The position numbers and the translations under genes were made by a program. Below the pieces are notes generated by a model. That model was not told the origin of the DNA, ran no database searches, and worked only from the letters and a program-made list of their open reading frames with translations. A stretch of 64,000 nt of DNA from Gelatoporia subvermispora B (taxonomy: Eukaryota > Basidiomycota > Agaricomycetes > Polyporales > Gelatoporiaceae). This document shows positions 45,261-56,574 of the stretch, piece by piece. The stretch covers positions 679,321 to 743,320 of the forward strand of contig KB445807.1 of NCBI GenBank assembly GCA_000320605.2, read 5' to 3'. Numbering within the stretch: position 1 is the stretch's first letter; every line of letters begins with the position of its first letter.

Positions 45261-48127
45261 CGTCGTGGATGTCCTTGACGATGGTGGTGCGAGAGGGCCG
45301 CGCACGCGCAGTCTGATAACGGTATGGGATTTGTTTGGTCCTGTTTCGAATGTGGCTGGCGCACTCCGCTCTCCCTGAGGACCCCGGTTTTGGAATGCAC
45401 CGCCCATGTCGCACGAACGCAAGCAGCTGCCGGGGTTTGACCGGGCGCGCGCGGCCGGGGGCGGGTTCTGTAGAGATAAGCGTCAGTCTGCCCGTTTGCG
45501 GCGCAAGCTTTCTCCTACGAACTGAGGTGCTCACCTCTCATCTCAGCCAGGCGCGGAAGCATTCCCGACTGGTCCGTTCCGAGGAGTTTCACGGGGTCCT
45601 GCTCGCAGCACTTTGGCTGAGCGAGCTCCGAGTCAGAGATACCGTCAGCGCATGCGCTCGCGTGCCTCGAACCGGTGGTCGCACTACTGTGGAGGTAGAT
45701 GAGCGTCAGCCACCTGTCGGAGCCAGCCGTGTGCGCTGCACGTCACCTCACACGCGCGGTTTCGTCTCCTTGAATGTCGGTCGGTGACTCGACTCATTGC
45801 CTCCAAAACGTGCCATGGGACGGATTCGCAGACCCATAGGAGATGGTGGTGGAAGGGGGAAAAGAAGGTGTATGCTCGAGGTCAACGCGACGCCATTATA
45901 TATATGTTTTGGGCTGTACTCACGTCCAATCCAATAAAGATGGACGTCAATGAACTAAGATAGAACGCCGATGCAGAAGCAGATAATAAATATAGACGCA
46001 GAAGCGTTCATAGAGATAGAAGCTGATGATGACAGCAGTGTTCTGAGGCATCCGCACCAAAAAAGGAAGGAGGCCTGCCAAAGTGGGCAGCTCTTCGCTT
46101 CCGTAGTTCGTCGAGGACGCCTAAAACGTATGACGCAAGACGCTCTCTACAGATCATTCCATCATTTATGCTCGTTGTATTTCTCACCCACATGCTCACC
46201 TTGCTCGAAGTGCCCTATACACTCGTAGTATCGAGGTAGGCCCCGGAGTCGCCGACTGACCACTGAGCCGCGCCTGGTAGTCGGCTCGTGACGATGGCCC
46301 AGTCTGTGCTTTGAGTGTACTTCTGTAGCAGTAGTGGTAGCTCTGGTACAGCTTTTTCGAAAGCGGTGGCGAGGCGGTTATGTCCTGTACATGCTAGGTA
46401 GTACCTGCCCTACCCCATACTAGTATGGGTACAGGACCCCGGTGTTCCGAACCGGGTGTTATGTCCTCCTCCTCCTCCGCAGCGACTGGCCTTTGCGTTG
46501 CGTAGTTAGCAACTCACACAGTGGTCTGTGTATGACCATCACACCTATAACGAAAGATCTCAGATAGGTACGCCCTGCATATATGGAGTATCGCGCATCA
46601 GCCTGTCTGACAGGAACGATCCCCCGCCCAGCATGCTTTTAGCGTTGTCGTGTGATTGACAATATGAGCTCTTCCAACTCTGAGAGTGTGAGCCCTACAA
46701 CGAGATGGAGAACTGCACTGGCTGACCTCGATTTTACAATTCGTCTGTACGATTGACCCAGCACATCTCCCCGGGTCCCTGGCAGGCAAAGCCGGGCGGG
46801 GACGTCCGGACGGCACCAAGCCGATGCAACGTAACAAAACAAGCGTTTGCTCTGATATCTTGACGCTCGCCGTTGCGCGCCATTGCGCCATCGTTGCCCC
46901 GGATACACCAGTCCCATGTAGACGCCATCCCGGTTGGAACCGGCACGTGCGGACCACGACTGTTCCTCATGCAGGGCACAACCTTCGACTTCAGGGAGAC
47001 ATCCCCGTTCTGTTGGCTGTGCGTTGTGCTTCCCAGACTCTACGGCGACAGACGTATTCGAAATACCGGCATTTACAAAGCTCCAGACAGTGCTGTCTGA
47101 TCACACACGATTTAGACAGACGAGACTGCGCGGTACCTTCCATCACGTCTATCACGCGTGCCTGACAGTGTCTGCTTTCCGCACCGCCAGGACCCTAGGT
47201 TCAACTGACATGTCCTTTTGCGCAAGCTGTACTTCCCGGAGGACGAAGCTGCTGCTTGATGGGGTTCTATTGGCGGGTGTCCGCTCGAAATGCAGACAGT
47301 TGGTAACAGTAGGCCCTCAAGTATGACTCCTCGCCCATCGTTTCAAAGAGTCTACAATAATCTAAGCACGTCTCATGTTCTCGCGCGTCTGCTCCGTCTG
47401 CGTCCTGGGCTCGTACCAAGCAAAATGTTGCTGAACCATATTCAGAACATCTTCCCCCTGCCAGGATGGCTCTGGTGCACTCTAGGATCGCCCCGCTCGG
47501 CATCAGAACAGTTCACGATTAGTGTTCGCGCACTTTGCGCGCCTTCCTCACTACCTGCGATCCTGACACGCTTGGGAGACGCTCCAAAGCGCCCAGGACT
47601 CTGGCAGGCTCGAAAGTACGGCGAGTGGCGTTCAGGACAGCTAGTTGTTGTCCCGATGGACCCTTCGTTGTACTCAAAGGCACTTCAACGGCGTCGAACA
47701 CAGCTGTAACCTGGCATCATCTTCCGGTGGGTTGCACATCGTGGTCGCGCTAGCGCGAAGTCCTCCCATGCGCAGACTAATCGACGTCGATCTGGAGCGT
47801 CGTCGTTTGTTTCTCCGTTCAGGTATAGGGTCACTACATGAACTCGCTGAGCTTCCCTTTATTTTCCACGTCTTTCTGATGATCTTTGTGAGCGAGCCAA
47901 ATTGATGGCTCTCACGTCATCGGTGGACCTTCGCCCAACCCGGGCCGCGCAGTCTGTAAGCGCGTCGCGTCGCGTGGAGGTTTTGAGTTCGAACTGTGGC
48001 TTAGGATGTTCAATGTCAGCGTTCGCAGCAGTGTCGAACCTGGCGCGTCTGATATTTCGCTGGCAATGACATTTCGACAAGGCGATTACAACAGACATTT
48101 GCTACAGACCGATTCCGTACATATTCT
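45261..48127. other. Gene-poor interval of 2.9 kb
   Basis: The segment next to 45260 should be the subtilase promoter. Otherwise no exon with splice support was seen. It contains a 98-base repeat at 46498-46595 that matches the promoter region of the gene at 48128-48764, and a short inverted repeat near 46385-46440 (TGTCCTGTACATGCTAGG, then ATGGGTACAGGACC). Confidence 0.4.
46498..46595. repeat. Decayed duplicate of the 48.9 kb promoter segment
   Basis: GCGTAGTTAG, ACTCACACAGTGGT, ATCACAC and CCCTGCATATATGGAGT match 48893-48990 in the same orientation. No gene homologous to the one at 48128 follows it on the minus strand, so it is an orphan duplicate. Confidence 0.6.
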
Positions 48128-48764
48128 CTACAAATCCGACCTCCAGTACCAATGATCCATGTCGAGATACCACTTTGGGTCCTCAATCTCGCCAAGGTAC
48201 TCCTTAAGCTTGGGGCCAATCTCTTTCCATCTGGCGCTCGGTGCCCAGTTCGTGCAGAGGGATATAATCCCGACCAGCTTGTCCTCACAGTACACAAGCT
48301 TCAAGTCTGCCGGATGCTCGATAACCTCGCCCATGATGTGGTTCATCACCTTCGCGACCGCTTTGAGATCACTGCGCATCGGTACTTCGGGAGTGTACCC
48401 AAGGCCGAGGGCGAGCTCTTGCAGCCTGTCGACGGTGATTGGATAGCCGTAGTGTAGCCTCGGAGGAAGGGGCTCGAACGAGTATGGCGCGCGCAGAATT
48501 CGCTCCAGTTTTGGCAGAGCAGGGGTCTGTCGAGCGAGTGCCAAGGAATGCGGCTGTGGCTTGTGAGTAGATCACAGCTGTATGTTCAAGCCATAAAATT
48601 CTTACCGGTTTCTGGGGCTTCAGGCTGTCAGGCAAACCGGCCACACGTTCGGCTCGGAACTCCTGGTAAGCCTTGAATCTGTCTTCGTCGGACATGGTCG
48701 GAAGGCGGGCGAGCAGGTCTAGCTTAGCCAGTATTTTGTCTTCCATTGTCATTGAGGAGGTCAT
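48128..48764 (-). CDS. Hypothetical protein, two exons
   Basis: Exons 48764-48606 and 48559-48128 joined through a GTAAG..CACAAG intron of about 45 nt. The N-terminus is helical (DKILAKLDLLARLPTMSDED). The second exon encodes LERILRAPYSFEPLPPRLHY, a helical segment (VDRLQELALGLGYTPEVPMR), a conserved-looking core (LKAVAKVMNHIMGEVIEHPA..LVYCEDKLVGIISLCTNW) and a C-terminus rich in Trp (DPKWYLDMDHWYW). No signal peptide or membrane segment. No family is recognised. A partial diverged copy next door (49092-49640) preserves the core, so that part was under constraint before decay. A TATA-like TTTATATATATTTT lies near 48880. Confidence 0.72.
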
Positions 48765-48892
48765 TCCAGGCGGAAGTCAGTGTGGGGATGGGAGAAGTAC
48801 CGCTGACTCCTGAGATTGTGGCGAAGTTCAACTTCGCGTGAGGATATGCACGTGCGCTTGTTCAACTCCAACGTGAGGTTTATATATATTTT

Positions 48893-48990
48893 GCGTAGTT
48901 AGTGATTCACACAATGGTTCTGAGCACGGCTATCACACTTCCTACGAACAATATCAGACAGTGCCCTCTGCATATATGGAGTCTTACGTG
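48893..48990. repeat. Promoter-proximal segment duplicated at 46498-46595
   Basis: Lies upstream of the minus-strand gene starting at 48764 and shares about 98 bases with 46498-46595, including CCCTCTGCATATATGGAGT. It may contain regulatory sites or simply be an old duplication. Confidence 0.55.
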
Positions 48991-49091
48991 CGGGGCCAGC
49001 CAAACACATCAATTATAGTAATGAGGTCAGTCGATGCAATTTCTCATCTCATTGAGGGTCGCTCTCTCTCATTTTGTCAGGCTTCTCCCGT

Positions 49092-49640
49092 AGTCTGACC
49101 TAGCTGCTAATCAATATACAGATCCAGTTTGTGCAAAGGGATATGATACCGATCGCCCTGCCTTCGCAGTATACACGCTGCAGTTCTGCCGGATGATCGA
49201 TAACTTCCCCGGTAATATGGTTCATCACCTTCACGACTGCCTTGAGGTCATCGCGCATTTGCACTTCGGGAATACTGTAGTCGAGGTAATTATAACAAAT
49301 GGTCACGTCACGATGTTCGTTTGTTTTGTTAACTCGGCCTCTTGTCACGTCACAAACAGGGTGCCTTCGGACCATGAAATAGGTTAAGAGTGCTCAGAAA
49401 GGTCTGTAAATCGCAGAAAACACCAAATTTTGCCTACTGCGAGCCCTATGGGCTCGCAGATCCTCATATTTGATGGTTTCCATCCCTTTTTATGATTTTG
49501 TCATGGCCCCGAGGGCCGAATTTGTTACGATTTCGACCTGTTTGTTAGGTCACATGGTCACAGCCGTTTGTTATAATTACCTCGACTACAGTATATCCAA
49601 GGCCGAGGGCAAGCGCCTGTCAATGTGACTAGCTTGGGGC
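49092..49640 (-). pseudogene. Partial copy of the 48.1 kb gene, split by a 317-bp transposon
   Basis: Minus strand 49640-49592 encodes the start of the homologous segment (ALALGLGY). After the inserted element, 49272-49120 continues PEVQMRDDLKAVVKVMNHIT, GEVIDHPAELQRVYCEG and IGIISLCTNW, then diverges. The 5' exon and the Trp-rich C-terminus are missing. The parent gene provides the empty-site comparison (GGCCTTGGGTACACTCCCGAAG). Confidence 0.85.
49275..49591. mobile_element. 317-bp MITE with 25-bp terminal inverted repeats and TA target duplication
   Basis: Begins CTGTAGTCGAGGTAATTATA and ends with its exact reverse complement; perfect pairing extends about 25 bases through ACAAA. TA dinucleotides flank both ends (49273-49274 and 49592-49593), and the uninterrupted parent gene shows the empty site. 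No open frame of note is present. TA duplication and short perfect repeats fit a non-autonomous Tc1/mariner-type element. Confidence 0.9.
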
Positions 49641-50165
49641 TGTCTGCCTGAAGGTGTGAGTCCGGGGCATAGGTAGGACCTTGTGCTTGTCAAGGTTGCC
49701 AGTGCGCCTGCGCGCCCCTCTAATTGCAGCAAGCGCCAGCCATTTGTAACAAACACAACCAAGCAAAAGACACGGGTGTCTCAGTCGCCTACTCCACGTA
49801 CCGCCAACAGTTCCAGATTTCATCTAAGGAGACGCGGGGTTCGGCATCAGCGAGGACGGGGAGTGCGGAGAAGATAATTGTAGTCCTAGAAGATCATCAA
49901 CTAACAGAGGCAGAGCTTGTGGCATGTCGTAGCGTAGTGTTTACTACACCGAGTGCCGCGTGCTGGGCGCTGCTCAGTGCTTGGTCTTCTTGGCAGTGAG
50001 CACCGCCTCGATCGGACATGATCGAGCCTCCGATCACGTTCAACTCATGCTTTGCTGCCTCCATCTGAAATCCTCTTCTTCTCTCGCTTTCCTCTGGCCT
50101 AGTTTTGATCCTCTCTCCTCTGTGCATCCTGATCATGGTATGACACCCTCAGAGCGCTTCGTGAA
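49641..50165. other. Spacer upstream of tRNA-Gln
   Basis: No gene recognised on either strand. Confidence 0.4.
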
Positions 50166-50279
50166 GGCGCTATAGTGTAGTGGTTATCACTTGGGATTCT
50201 GACCACCGGAGACAGTCGCTGACCACCGCACAACATGGTTCTCCTTCCCAAAACCCAGGTTCGAGCCCTGGTAGCGCCT
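50166..50279 (+). tRNA. tRNA-Gln(CTG), with intron of about 42 nt
   Basis: Acceptor stem GGCGCTA pairs perfectly with TAGCGCC, discriminator T. The A-box region is TAGTGTAGTGGTTATCAC and the T arm is CCAGGTTCGAGCCCTGG. The anticodon stem TGGGA/TCCCA closes loop TTCTGA, giving anticodon CTG. The intron after position 37 is about 42 nt and contains a second copy of CTGACCACCG, which also spans the anticodon. Confidence 0.9.
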
Positions 50280-51111
50280 GTGTAATATTGGAGGCAGTAC
50301 TCCAATATTTTAGCTCTCTTTTTGGCGCTATTAACGTACTCAACTCGGTTCAAGCTGGCAGTTTAGCCCCATTGTGTACCACAAGTCACATTCGGATGAC
50401 ATGACGATGGGAGTGTGGCAACCGTAGCCCATCTTATCAAGGACTTCCATAAGACTGCACTCATCGTATGGGGATCTGAAGGTCGTGCACCTCCAGCACT
50501 ACCTGATCGACACTGCGCGCCACTCTTCCACCTCCCGCTTATCCATGAATTTTCCCTAATTAGCTCTGGACCCACGCCGTGCTTTAGGTTTACCAGTGTG
50601 GACTGCAGCCCTGCCTCGTGCTAGTCGCGATGCGTGAGACTGTGCGTGCGGCTCGATGAGTCGATACGCGCTGATACGACGACATCATCTCGGGGAATGG
50701 GCTCTGCGAGTAGTCTTCTGGTGCTCTCATCTACTGCGTCACGCAATTGTCGAAATATGTCATAAAACCGACGTCTTATTGATACATGCCCAACAACATA
50801 GCCGGTCTCTCAAATTTGTCCACATGCGTCACTACATCAGACATCGCTGGACAAACCCAAATAAAGAAGGACAGAAGCCCGGATTAGAACTGCCTCCTAG
50901 CGCTGCACAGCCTCAGATGCATCGCAATTTCTCAGAGGCATTGTGCTTGAACACCTATGAATACTCCAGTCGGGACTCGGAACATACCATCATACAGTTA
51001 TGTGATTACACAGTACCTCGCCAATCAATTGCGATTCCTGCCTTCATTTGTCGACTCGATGAACTGTATGTCAGATTGACCTGTCTACCGTAAAGTACTG
51101 CCCTCAAAGGC
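50280..51111. other. Intergenic; one unsupported frame
   Basis: A 145-codon plus-strand frame at 50656-51093 has no recognised domain and no splice support. The remainder is featureless. Confidence 0.35.
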
Positions 51112-52727
51112 CTAATCTGATATGTCCGATATTTTCAATGTGATCAGACCGACAGTGCGTCCTTTGCCCGCGAACCACTCTTTCATCTCCACACTGGCCA
51201 AATCTTGTTCCGTGGGCGAATATAGAGTAGAATACCATATGTGCCTCAGTACCATTTTCTTGCACTCTAACCCAACATCGCCTTTTGCGTGATCGTGGTA
51301 ACCCTCTAACATGCGCTCAAACGGGGAATGCTTCAGCAACAAAGAGCCTTGTTCTATCGTGGACCACATGAGGTGCGACCAATTTCGCCTCCTCAAGAGC
51401 GTGTGTCGGATGTACCCTTCAGGTGCTATGTCCCAGGTGAGATCAGTATCAGTATCGACGGCACCAAACGGTCTCGCATCAATGCTGCGGATGTCGATCA
51501 TGTAAGGGCGGGTTCCACCGCGACCCAAAGTGGTATTTAGGCGAACCGTCTTGAGTTCGATGAAGCTGCATATGGTGCGTGCCATCAGCATGTTGACGAG
51601 TACCTCAATATCAATATCGAAAATACCCACCCGTCAAATACTGTATACGCTGAAATTTCCGTGGCACTTGCCCCTTCATCATGCAATACCTGCAACTCCG
51701 CGCTGATCGGTGCGTTCGACGTGTTAAGATTGAGTGAGTCCGATACCATGAATCGACCTTGAATAGAAGCATTTGACGCATGTATAGCTGCGTGGCCGAC
51801 AGCGAGGCTCTACAAAAGAGTCAGGATCAGGGCACAGCTCGGGATGATTCTGGGTCCTCACCTTCGAGTTGATTGGTCGTCCCGAAGAGCTCAAAGTCAA
51901 TGAGTCAAACCAGACGCTGTCTTCCAAGTTACCGAACTCGAAGCCAAAGTTGGGCATGCTCGCGTTGAGACTGTTGACTCGGGTCGGCACGTCCCACGAG
52001 CTACCCGGTGGAATGATTATTATGATGGTCAAGTTGACTCCGTCTGAATAATCGTCTAAATCCTGAGGGCTCTGTAGCGTATGTGAGGAGATGTTCGGAG
52101 CAGCGTGAGGATTTTTACATACTATAATTTCGATGCCATGCTGATTCTCGTCAGGATGGCCGAGACAAATCGAAACCCTGTCCAACGCTGCTTCGTCCGT
52201 ATACTCTGCAAATATTCGGACTGCGATGGATTCCGGATCTCCACTGGCATAGCCCGGGCTCACGACATGAACCTGTCCGTGCTGGATAGAACCACGGGAG
52301 ACAAGGTGTAAGACGTCGGACGCCAGCGGCAATTTGAATAATGCTTCTGCCCTGAGCCTTGGCTTCCTGCTCTTCATCCAGAGAGCCTTGTCAATACACT
52401 TGTGATGCGACTCCAGGTACCCAGACATATGCACCACGTCGTAAGCAGGAAATGAACACAGAAACTGGTGAACGAACATTAGCAGGCAGTTAATACGGAG
52501 TCGAATGTGAAGCGAACAGGTGTAGTGCGTCTCTTCATTATGGTCCGCAAGCATGCAGCGAGCAGAAGTGCGCCGCCAAATGCATACAGGAGCGGCATGA
52601 ACTGGAGGCGCCTCTTTGTCCGCGTCCCCGTCTTCTCTGCTTCCACGCTGGGGGCGACGGACGAGACGGGAAGCGGGAGACAATGCTTGCTATCGGTCAA
52701 GTGTTCGGTATCCTTCAAGTCCTCCAT
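51112..52727 (-). CDS. Single-pass membrane protein, diverged member of the adhesin-like family (E4)
   Basis: Starts at 52727 (MEDLKDTEHLTDSKH). A membrane helix (MPLLYAFGGALLLAACL) follows a basic stretch (TRTKRRLQ). First module: FKLPLASDVLHLVSRGSIQH..HGIEI. Second: LTIIIIIPPGSSWDVPTRVN..MPNFGFEFGNLEDSVWFDSL. The repeat exon reads SLAVGHAAIHASNASIQGRF and LNTSNAPISAEL. The last exon (ICSFIELKTVRLNTTLGRGG..MIDIRSIDARP) aligns in position with the other paralogues but has lost most RTSN motifs, ending VEMKEWFAGKGRTVGLITLK. No stop was found within the exons. It may be a fast-evolving functional copy or an early pseudogene. Confidence 0.65.
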
Positions 52728-53218
52728 GGTCTGTTGGATCGCAGCCGACAGCTGCTGCGACGGATTATAAGAGTTTCAGGTAGAGTCATCAGGGCCGCGC
52801 AGACTCCGTCGTGGGGTCCTGTGTTTGAGTTCCGTCAGTAATTTCACAGTAAGCTGCCACATGAGATTGACGCGGACGCCCATGTTTGAACTGGGCTGTG
52901 TCGAAATGATTACTTTATGCCACCCTCGATGATCTTAGCTGCATTAGAGGAAGTGGAGCACCTTAATTTGTTGTTTTGTAAATAGACAGGATGGTCTACG
53001 TCGGAATTACAGAAGGTATTTCAGGCATTCTTATCTGCATCACCACAACTTGACAGGCGGCGTGCGACGGAGGCCAGATTGAGAGAAGACCAGAGTCCGA
53101 TTCCAAACCAAATGCAGTCCATCAGAGCCGAGGACCAGTACAATTGGCATCCTGTGAACGTTCGAACCGCAATATATCATGAGCGTCATACAGGCGAGTG
53201 ATTGTGTTCAGCGTCGAG

Positions 53219-54875
53219 CTAGACGTAGAGCTTGAGCGGCGAGTTGGACGTCCCGATGTTCACTCTGCCAACAGTCCTCCGCCCCTCCTCCCACTCCGCA
53301 AAGCCCTCCACGTGGCCCCTGGTTACGCCGCGCACGAACGCGCGGCGTATGCGTCCCTGGCCCGCGGGGTCCGGGATGTCCGTGTGCACGTCAACGGAGG
53401 ATGTGAAGAGGCTCGAGGTGCGCACGTCGAACGTGCCCTCCCAGGTCGGGGATAGCGCGACAGTTACCGGCGAGTTCGACGTCTCCGCAGTAAGCGCGAG
53501 CGCGTGCCCGACTGGTGCACTGCGCGTGGAGACATCGATCGGCGCGTTGGACGTGCGTGCGTCGACCGTGAAAGTACCGTCCGTGCCGTTCGCGCTGGTC
53601 GAGTTCAACTCGATGATGGTATCAATGCGACTGAGAGATAATATAAGGATGGCCATCATTGTCTGATGCATGCGATGGCAGACGTACCTATTCGAGGTGT
53701 AGGCCAAGAGCTCCGTAGGGCTGCCCTCGTTGTCATTGAACATGAATACGGTGGCCTTAATGGGGGCGTTCGACGTCCGCAGGGCCAGGCGGCTAGAGGT
53801 ATTGAAAGTTCCCTCGATCATCGCGTTCGTCGTGCTCACAACACCTTCAATAGCGTTGAGCGACTAGGATGCAATGAGCAAATGTGCTCAGGAAACCATC
53901 GGTACATTAATTGACTGACGTTTGCGACGATGGGCAGGAGCGACGTGCTCAGAGAGACGCTTTCGAAAAGTACAGTTTGCATGTCATGAACACGATGCAT
54001 GAACAACGGCATGTCCGTCGTAAACTCCTTGATTATAGTCGGAACGCCTGCAGAACCAGGAGGTAGCTTCACGTCGATCTCGATGTTCGTGTGCCACTTG
54101 CTTCCGATCATAGTGGGCGGGCTCTATTTCAATCATTAGTGTCTATTTACAGGCTGCTGATAAAGACAAAAAACATACAAAGATACCGACACCAATTCCA
54201 CCTTCCGGAGGGCTGAGCAAGCATACTTTGGTCCTGTTGAGGGCGTCCTCATGCGCATACTGCATCCGGACGTGCACGACCATCTTGTCCGATCCTTCCT
54301 CTCCCGAGCTTGATATCGTGACCTTGCCATGAGAGAGCGCTCCGCGCGCGACGAGATATAGCAGGTCCGAGTCCACGGGGAGCTCAAATGTTGTCGCCGC
54401 AATGTGCTTCAGGTCACGGTTCGGGTTGTACAGGTCGTCCAATTCCATGCGGCCCTTCTGCCAGTCTGCCAAGTCGATACAGTCGCGCAGAACTTCAGGG
54501 TCGAGCTCGGTCTCGAAGATCCGCTGCATTGTGAGCAGGATGTGGTGAGTTGATGAGCAAGGCAATGTCACGCTACGAACTCACGTTGAACCATGCGAAG
54601 TGGCGCAGGAACACGGGCAGGCAGATGAGCAGCAGGAGCGTGGTGCAGAACGCCAGGCAGACACGATGGCACCTGCGGGCGCAGTTCCTCTTCTTCTCGG
54701 CCTTCACGGGGCGAACTGAGATCTGCGTGTTAACCCAAAGGGGTCCGCCCAGCTCAGGATCATCGGTATAGCGAGGATAATCGGTATAGGGAGGCAAAGA
54801 TGCAGAGAGCTCTTCGGAGGGAACAGACAGCAGGGGCTTGCGTTTGTTGTCAGAAGATTGGTCGTGGTCGATCAT
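53219..54875 (-). CDS. Single-pass membrane protein with adhesin-like beta repeats (E3)
   Basis: Same five-exon plan as E1. The N-terminus (MIDHDQSSDNKRKPLLSVPS) is followed by KKRNCARRCHR and a membrane helix (VCLAFCTTLLLLICLPVFL). First module: FELPVDSDLLYLVARGALSH..GVGIF. Second: IDVKLPPGSAGVPT..FTTDMPLFMHRVHDM..LFESVSLSTSLLPI. Repeats: NAMIEGTFNTSSRLALRTSN, DARTSNAPIDVS and TAETSNSPVTVA. It has WEGTFDVRTSSLFTSSVDVH and the end IGTSNSPLKLYV. Closest in layout to E1. The extracellular part is Thr/Ser-rich with Asn-X-Thr sites. Confidence 0.8.
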
Positions 54876-56574
54876 TGTCGTATATGGTTCTGCGAACGAA
54901 AAAAATGGTGTGGAGAGACAAGTTATAGCTAAACACAGGCGGTTGTGAGGTCAGGGCGATGGTGTCGAAGATAAACTGCGCAGGCTGCGGGCGGCGTGGC
55001 TCCGTGTGGAGCCGAGTCCAGACGATATCGAGTTTCGCCAAATCTATGAGGGTCCCTGCCGCAGGCCCGCAGTAGTTTCGGGACCGCGACAGCCGGTCTT
55101 AGAGGGACTGCGATCAGCTTCTCAGCCCATCCGAGGGCCAGCGAGCCTCGTGACGAACCTGGCAGATGAGTGCGACCAAAATGTATGGCTTGTGTTGTGG
55201 CATATGAAGGATGATGGGATCTTGCAATTGCCTATGTCTCTTACTTACTGTGCAGCGACGCTTGTCAAGTGTGCGCATAGCAAGAACTAAGCTAGATCTC
55301 CGATTGCGCACGACTGCGTTGCGGCGACTGCGGCAGATACGTACCCCGCGGCGCCTAATCCACAACATGCACCTTAGACGAGCTGCAGCTGACTCTCTGA
55401 GCATGCTGAGTCAACATCTTCGGATACAACGCGTCACACTCGCATTTGAGTCGACGTGTTTCTTCCTCCAAGTGTACTGCGCGGTCTGCCATGACTCACG
55501 AGATTACTCCCACTCACGCTATACCATGCTGGGAAGACTGGTAAATCTTCGACTGCGTAGTGCCGAGACCTGGTATCCTCTCTCTGCATATGGCTGTCCA
55601 GAACGAGGAACTGTTGAAAAATCTAAGCTGCCGCGAGCGGCGACAGAGGTAACTGAATTCTAATGCCGCTTACATCGGAGAAGAAGGCGCTTAGATTATG
55701 TTGAATCCTGATCTTATCGATCGTCCCCCCAGGTGACGGCCGCGAACCCTGGCGTGAACATCCCCCTCCTGTCTCTTCTTTCCGACTTTCTTGCCACAAC
55801 ATCCTTCAAACAGATCTGACTATCCGCGAGCAGTCCAGTAGATTTACCACACATGAAAAGCGAACCAGCGCAGCGAGATGCTTCTGCCACTGTCAAGTTG
55901 CTCCTGATTTTCTTTTGAATTTCGACACATTTCAGCGTTGACAGCCCGAATCACAGGGATTGTATAACCCGATCTGACCTTCTGACATGTCTGCGAAACG
56001 AGGCAATAGGATCACAACGGAAACCTGGAACCATATACCGGGCACAAATTCTCTGATTGGAGTAGGCTTCTGCATTATCTCGGCGCCTTAACTCCAAGGA
56101 CGGGAACCAGCGCCTTTGCTCTATGCCTCAGGCCTCTAAGGGCAAATTCTGTCTAGTTCCAAGTGGCCTTACGACCTCTCTGTGGGATAACAACTCACGC
56201 ACGGGTCGGCTTTAACTGGGCTATAATGCGGGACTCTGTCTCTAAATGTTCTCAGAGTGGGTTTGATTCCAACTCAACGAATGACTTGGACTGCATCCGG
56301 ATCGTGTTGCCCACAGCTCAAAATGTCTCTCCGGCGCCATTTTGAGGAACCTGTGCAACTCATTGCTCTTGTCATCTAGGGCTGCTTCTTCACACTTCCC
56401 AGAGGCGGCCTATATCTAGTTCCGCCTCCGTGACCCAGGCACGCTGTATTAGTACTGTCTGCTTCTGTATTCGGAGAGGATAGCCTTTCCAATACAAACC
56501 CAACCTAGAATCCGGATATCTTCAGTGCTGTATGAGATCTGGCCCCGCAAGCTCATCCTGCATCCCTTAAACCT
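54876..56574. other. Gene-poor interval of 1.7 kb
   Basis: No exon with splice support was seen. A minus-strand frame at 55714-55896 contains GSLFMCGKSTGLL, loosely like a P-loop, but has no start, no flanking domain and no continuation, so it is not called. The first about 100 bases are the E3 promoter. Confidence 0.4.

Noticed and set aside
46385..46440. Inverted repeat considered as a small RNA or terminator
   Set aside because: The stem is short and no promoter or conserved context identifies it as an RNA gene.
55714..55896. P-loop-like GSLFMCGKSTGLL on the minus strand
   Set aside because: The motif deviates from GxxxxGK[ST], stands alone in a 60-codon frame and has no second nucleotide-binding motif.
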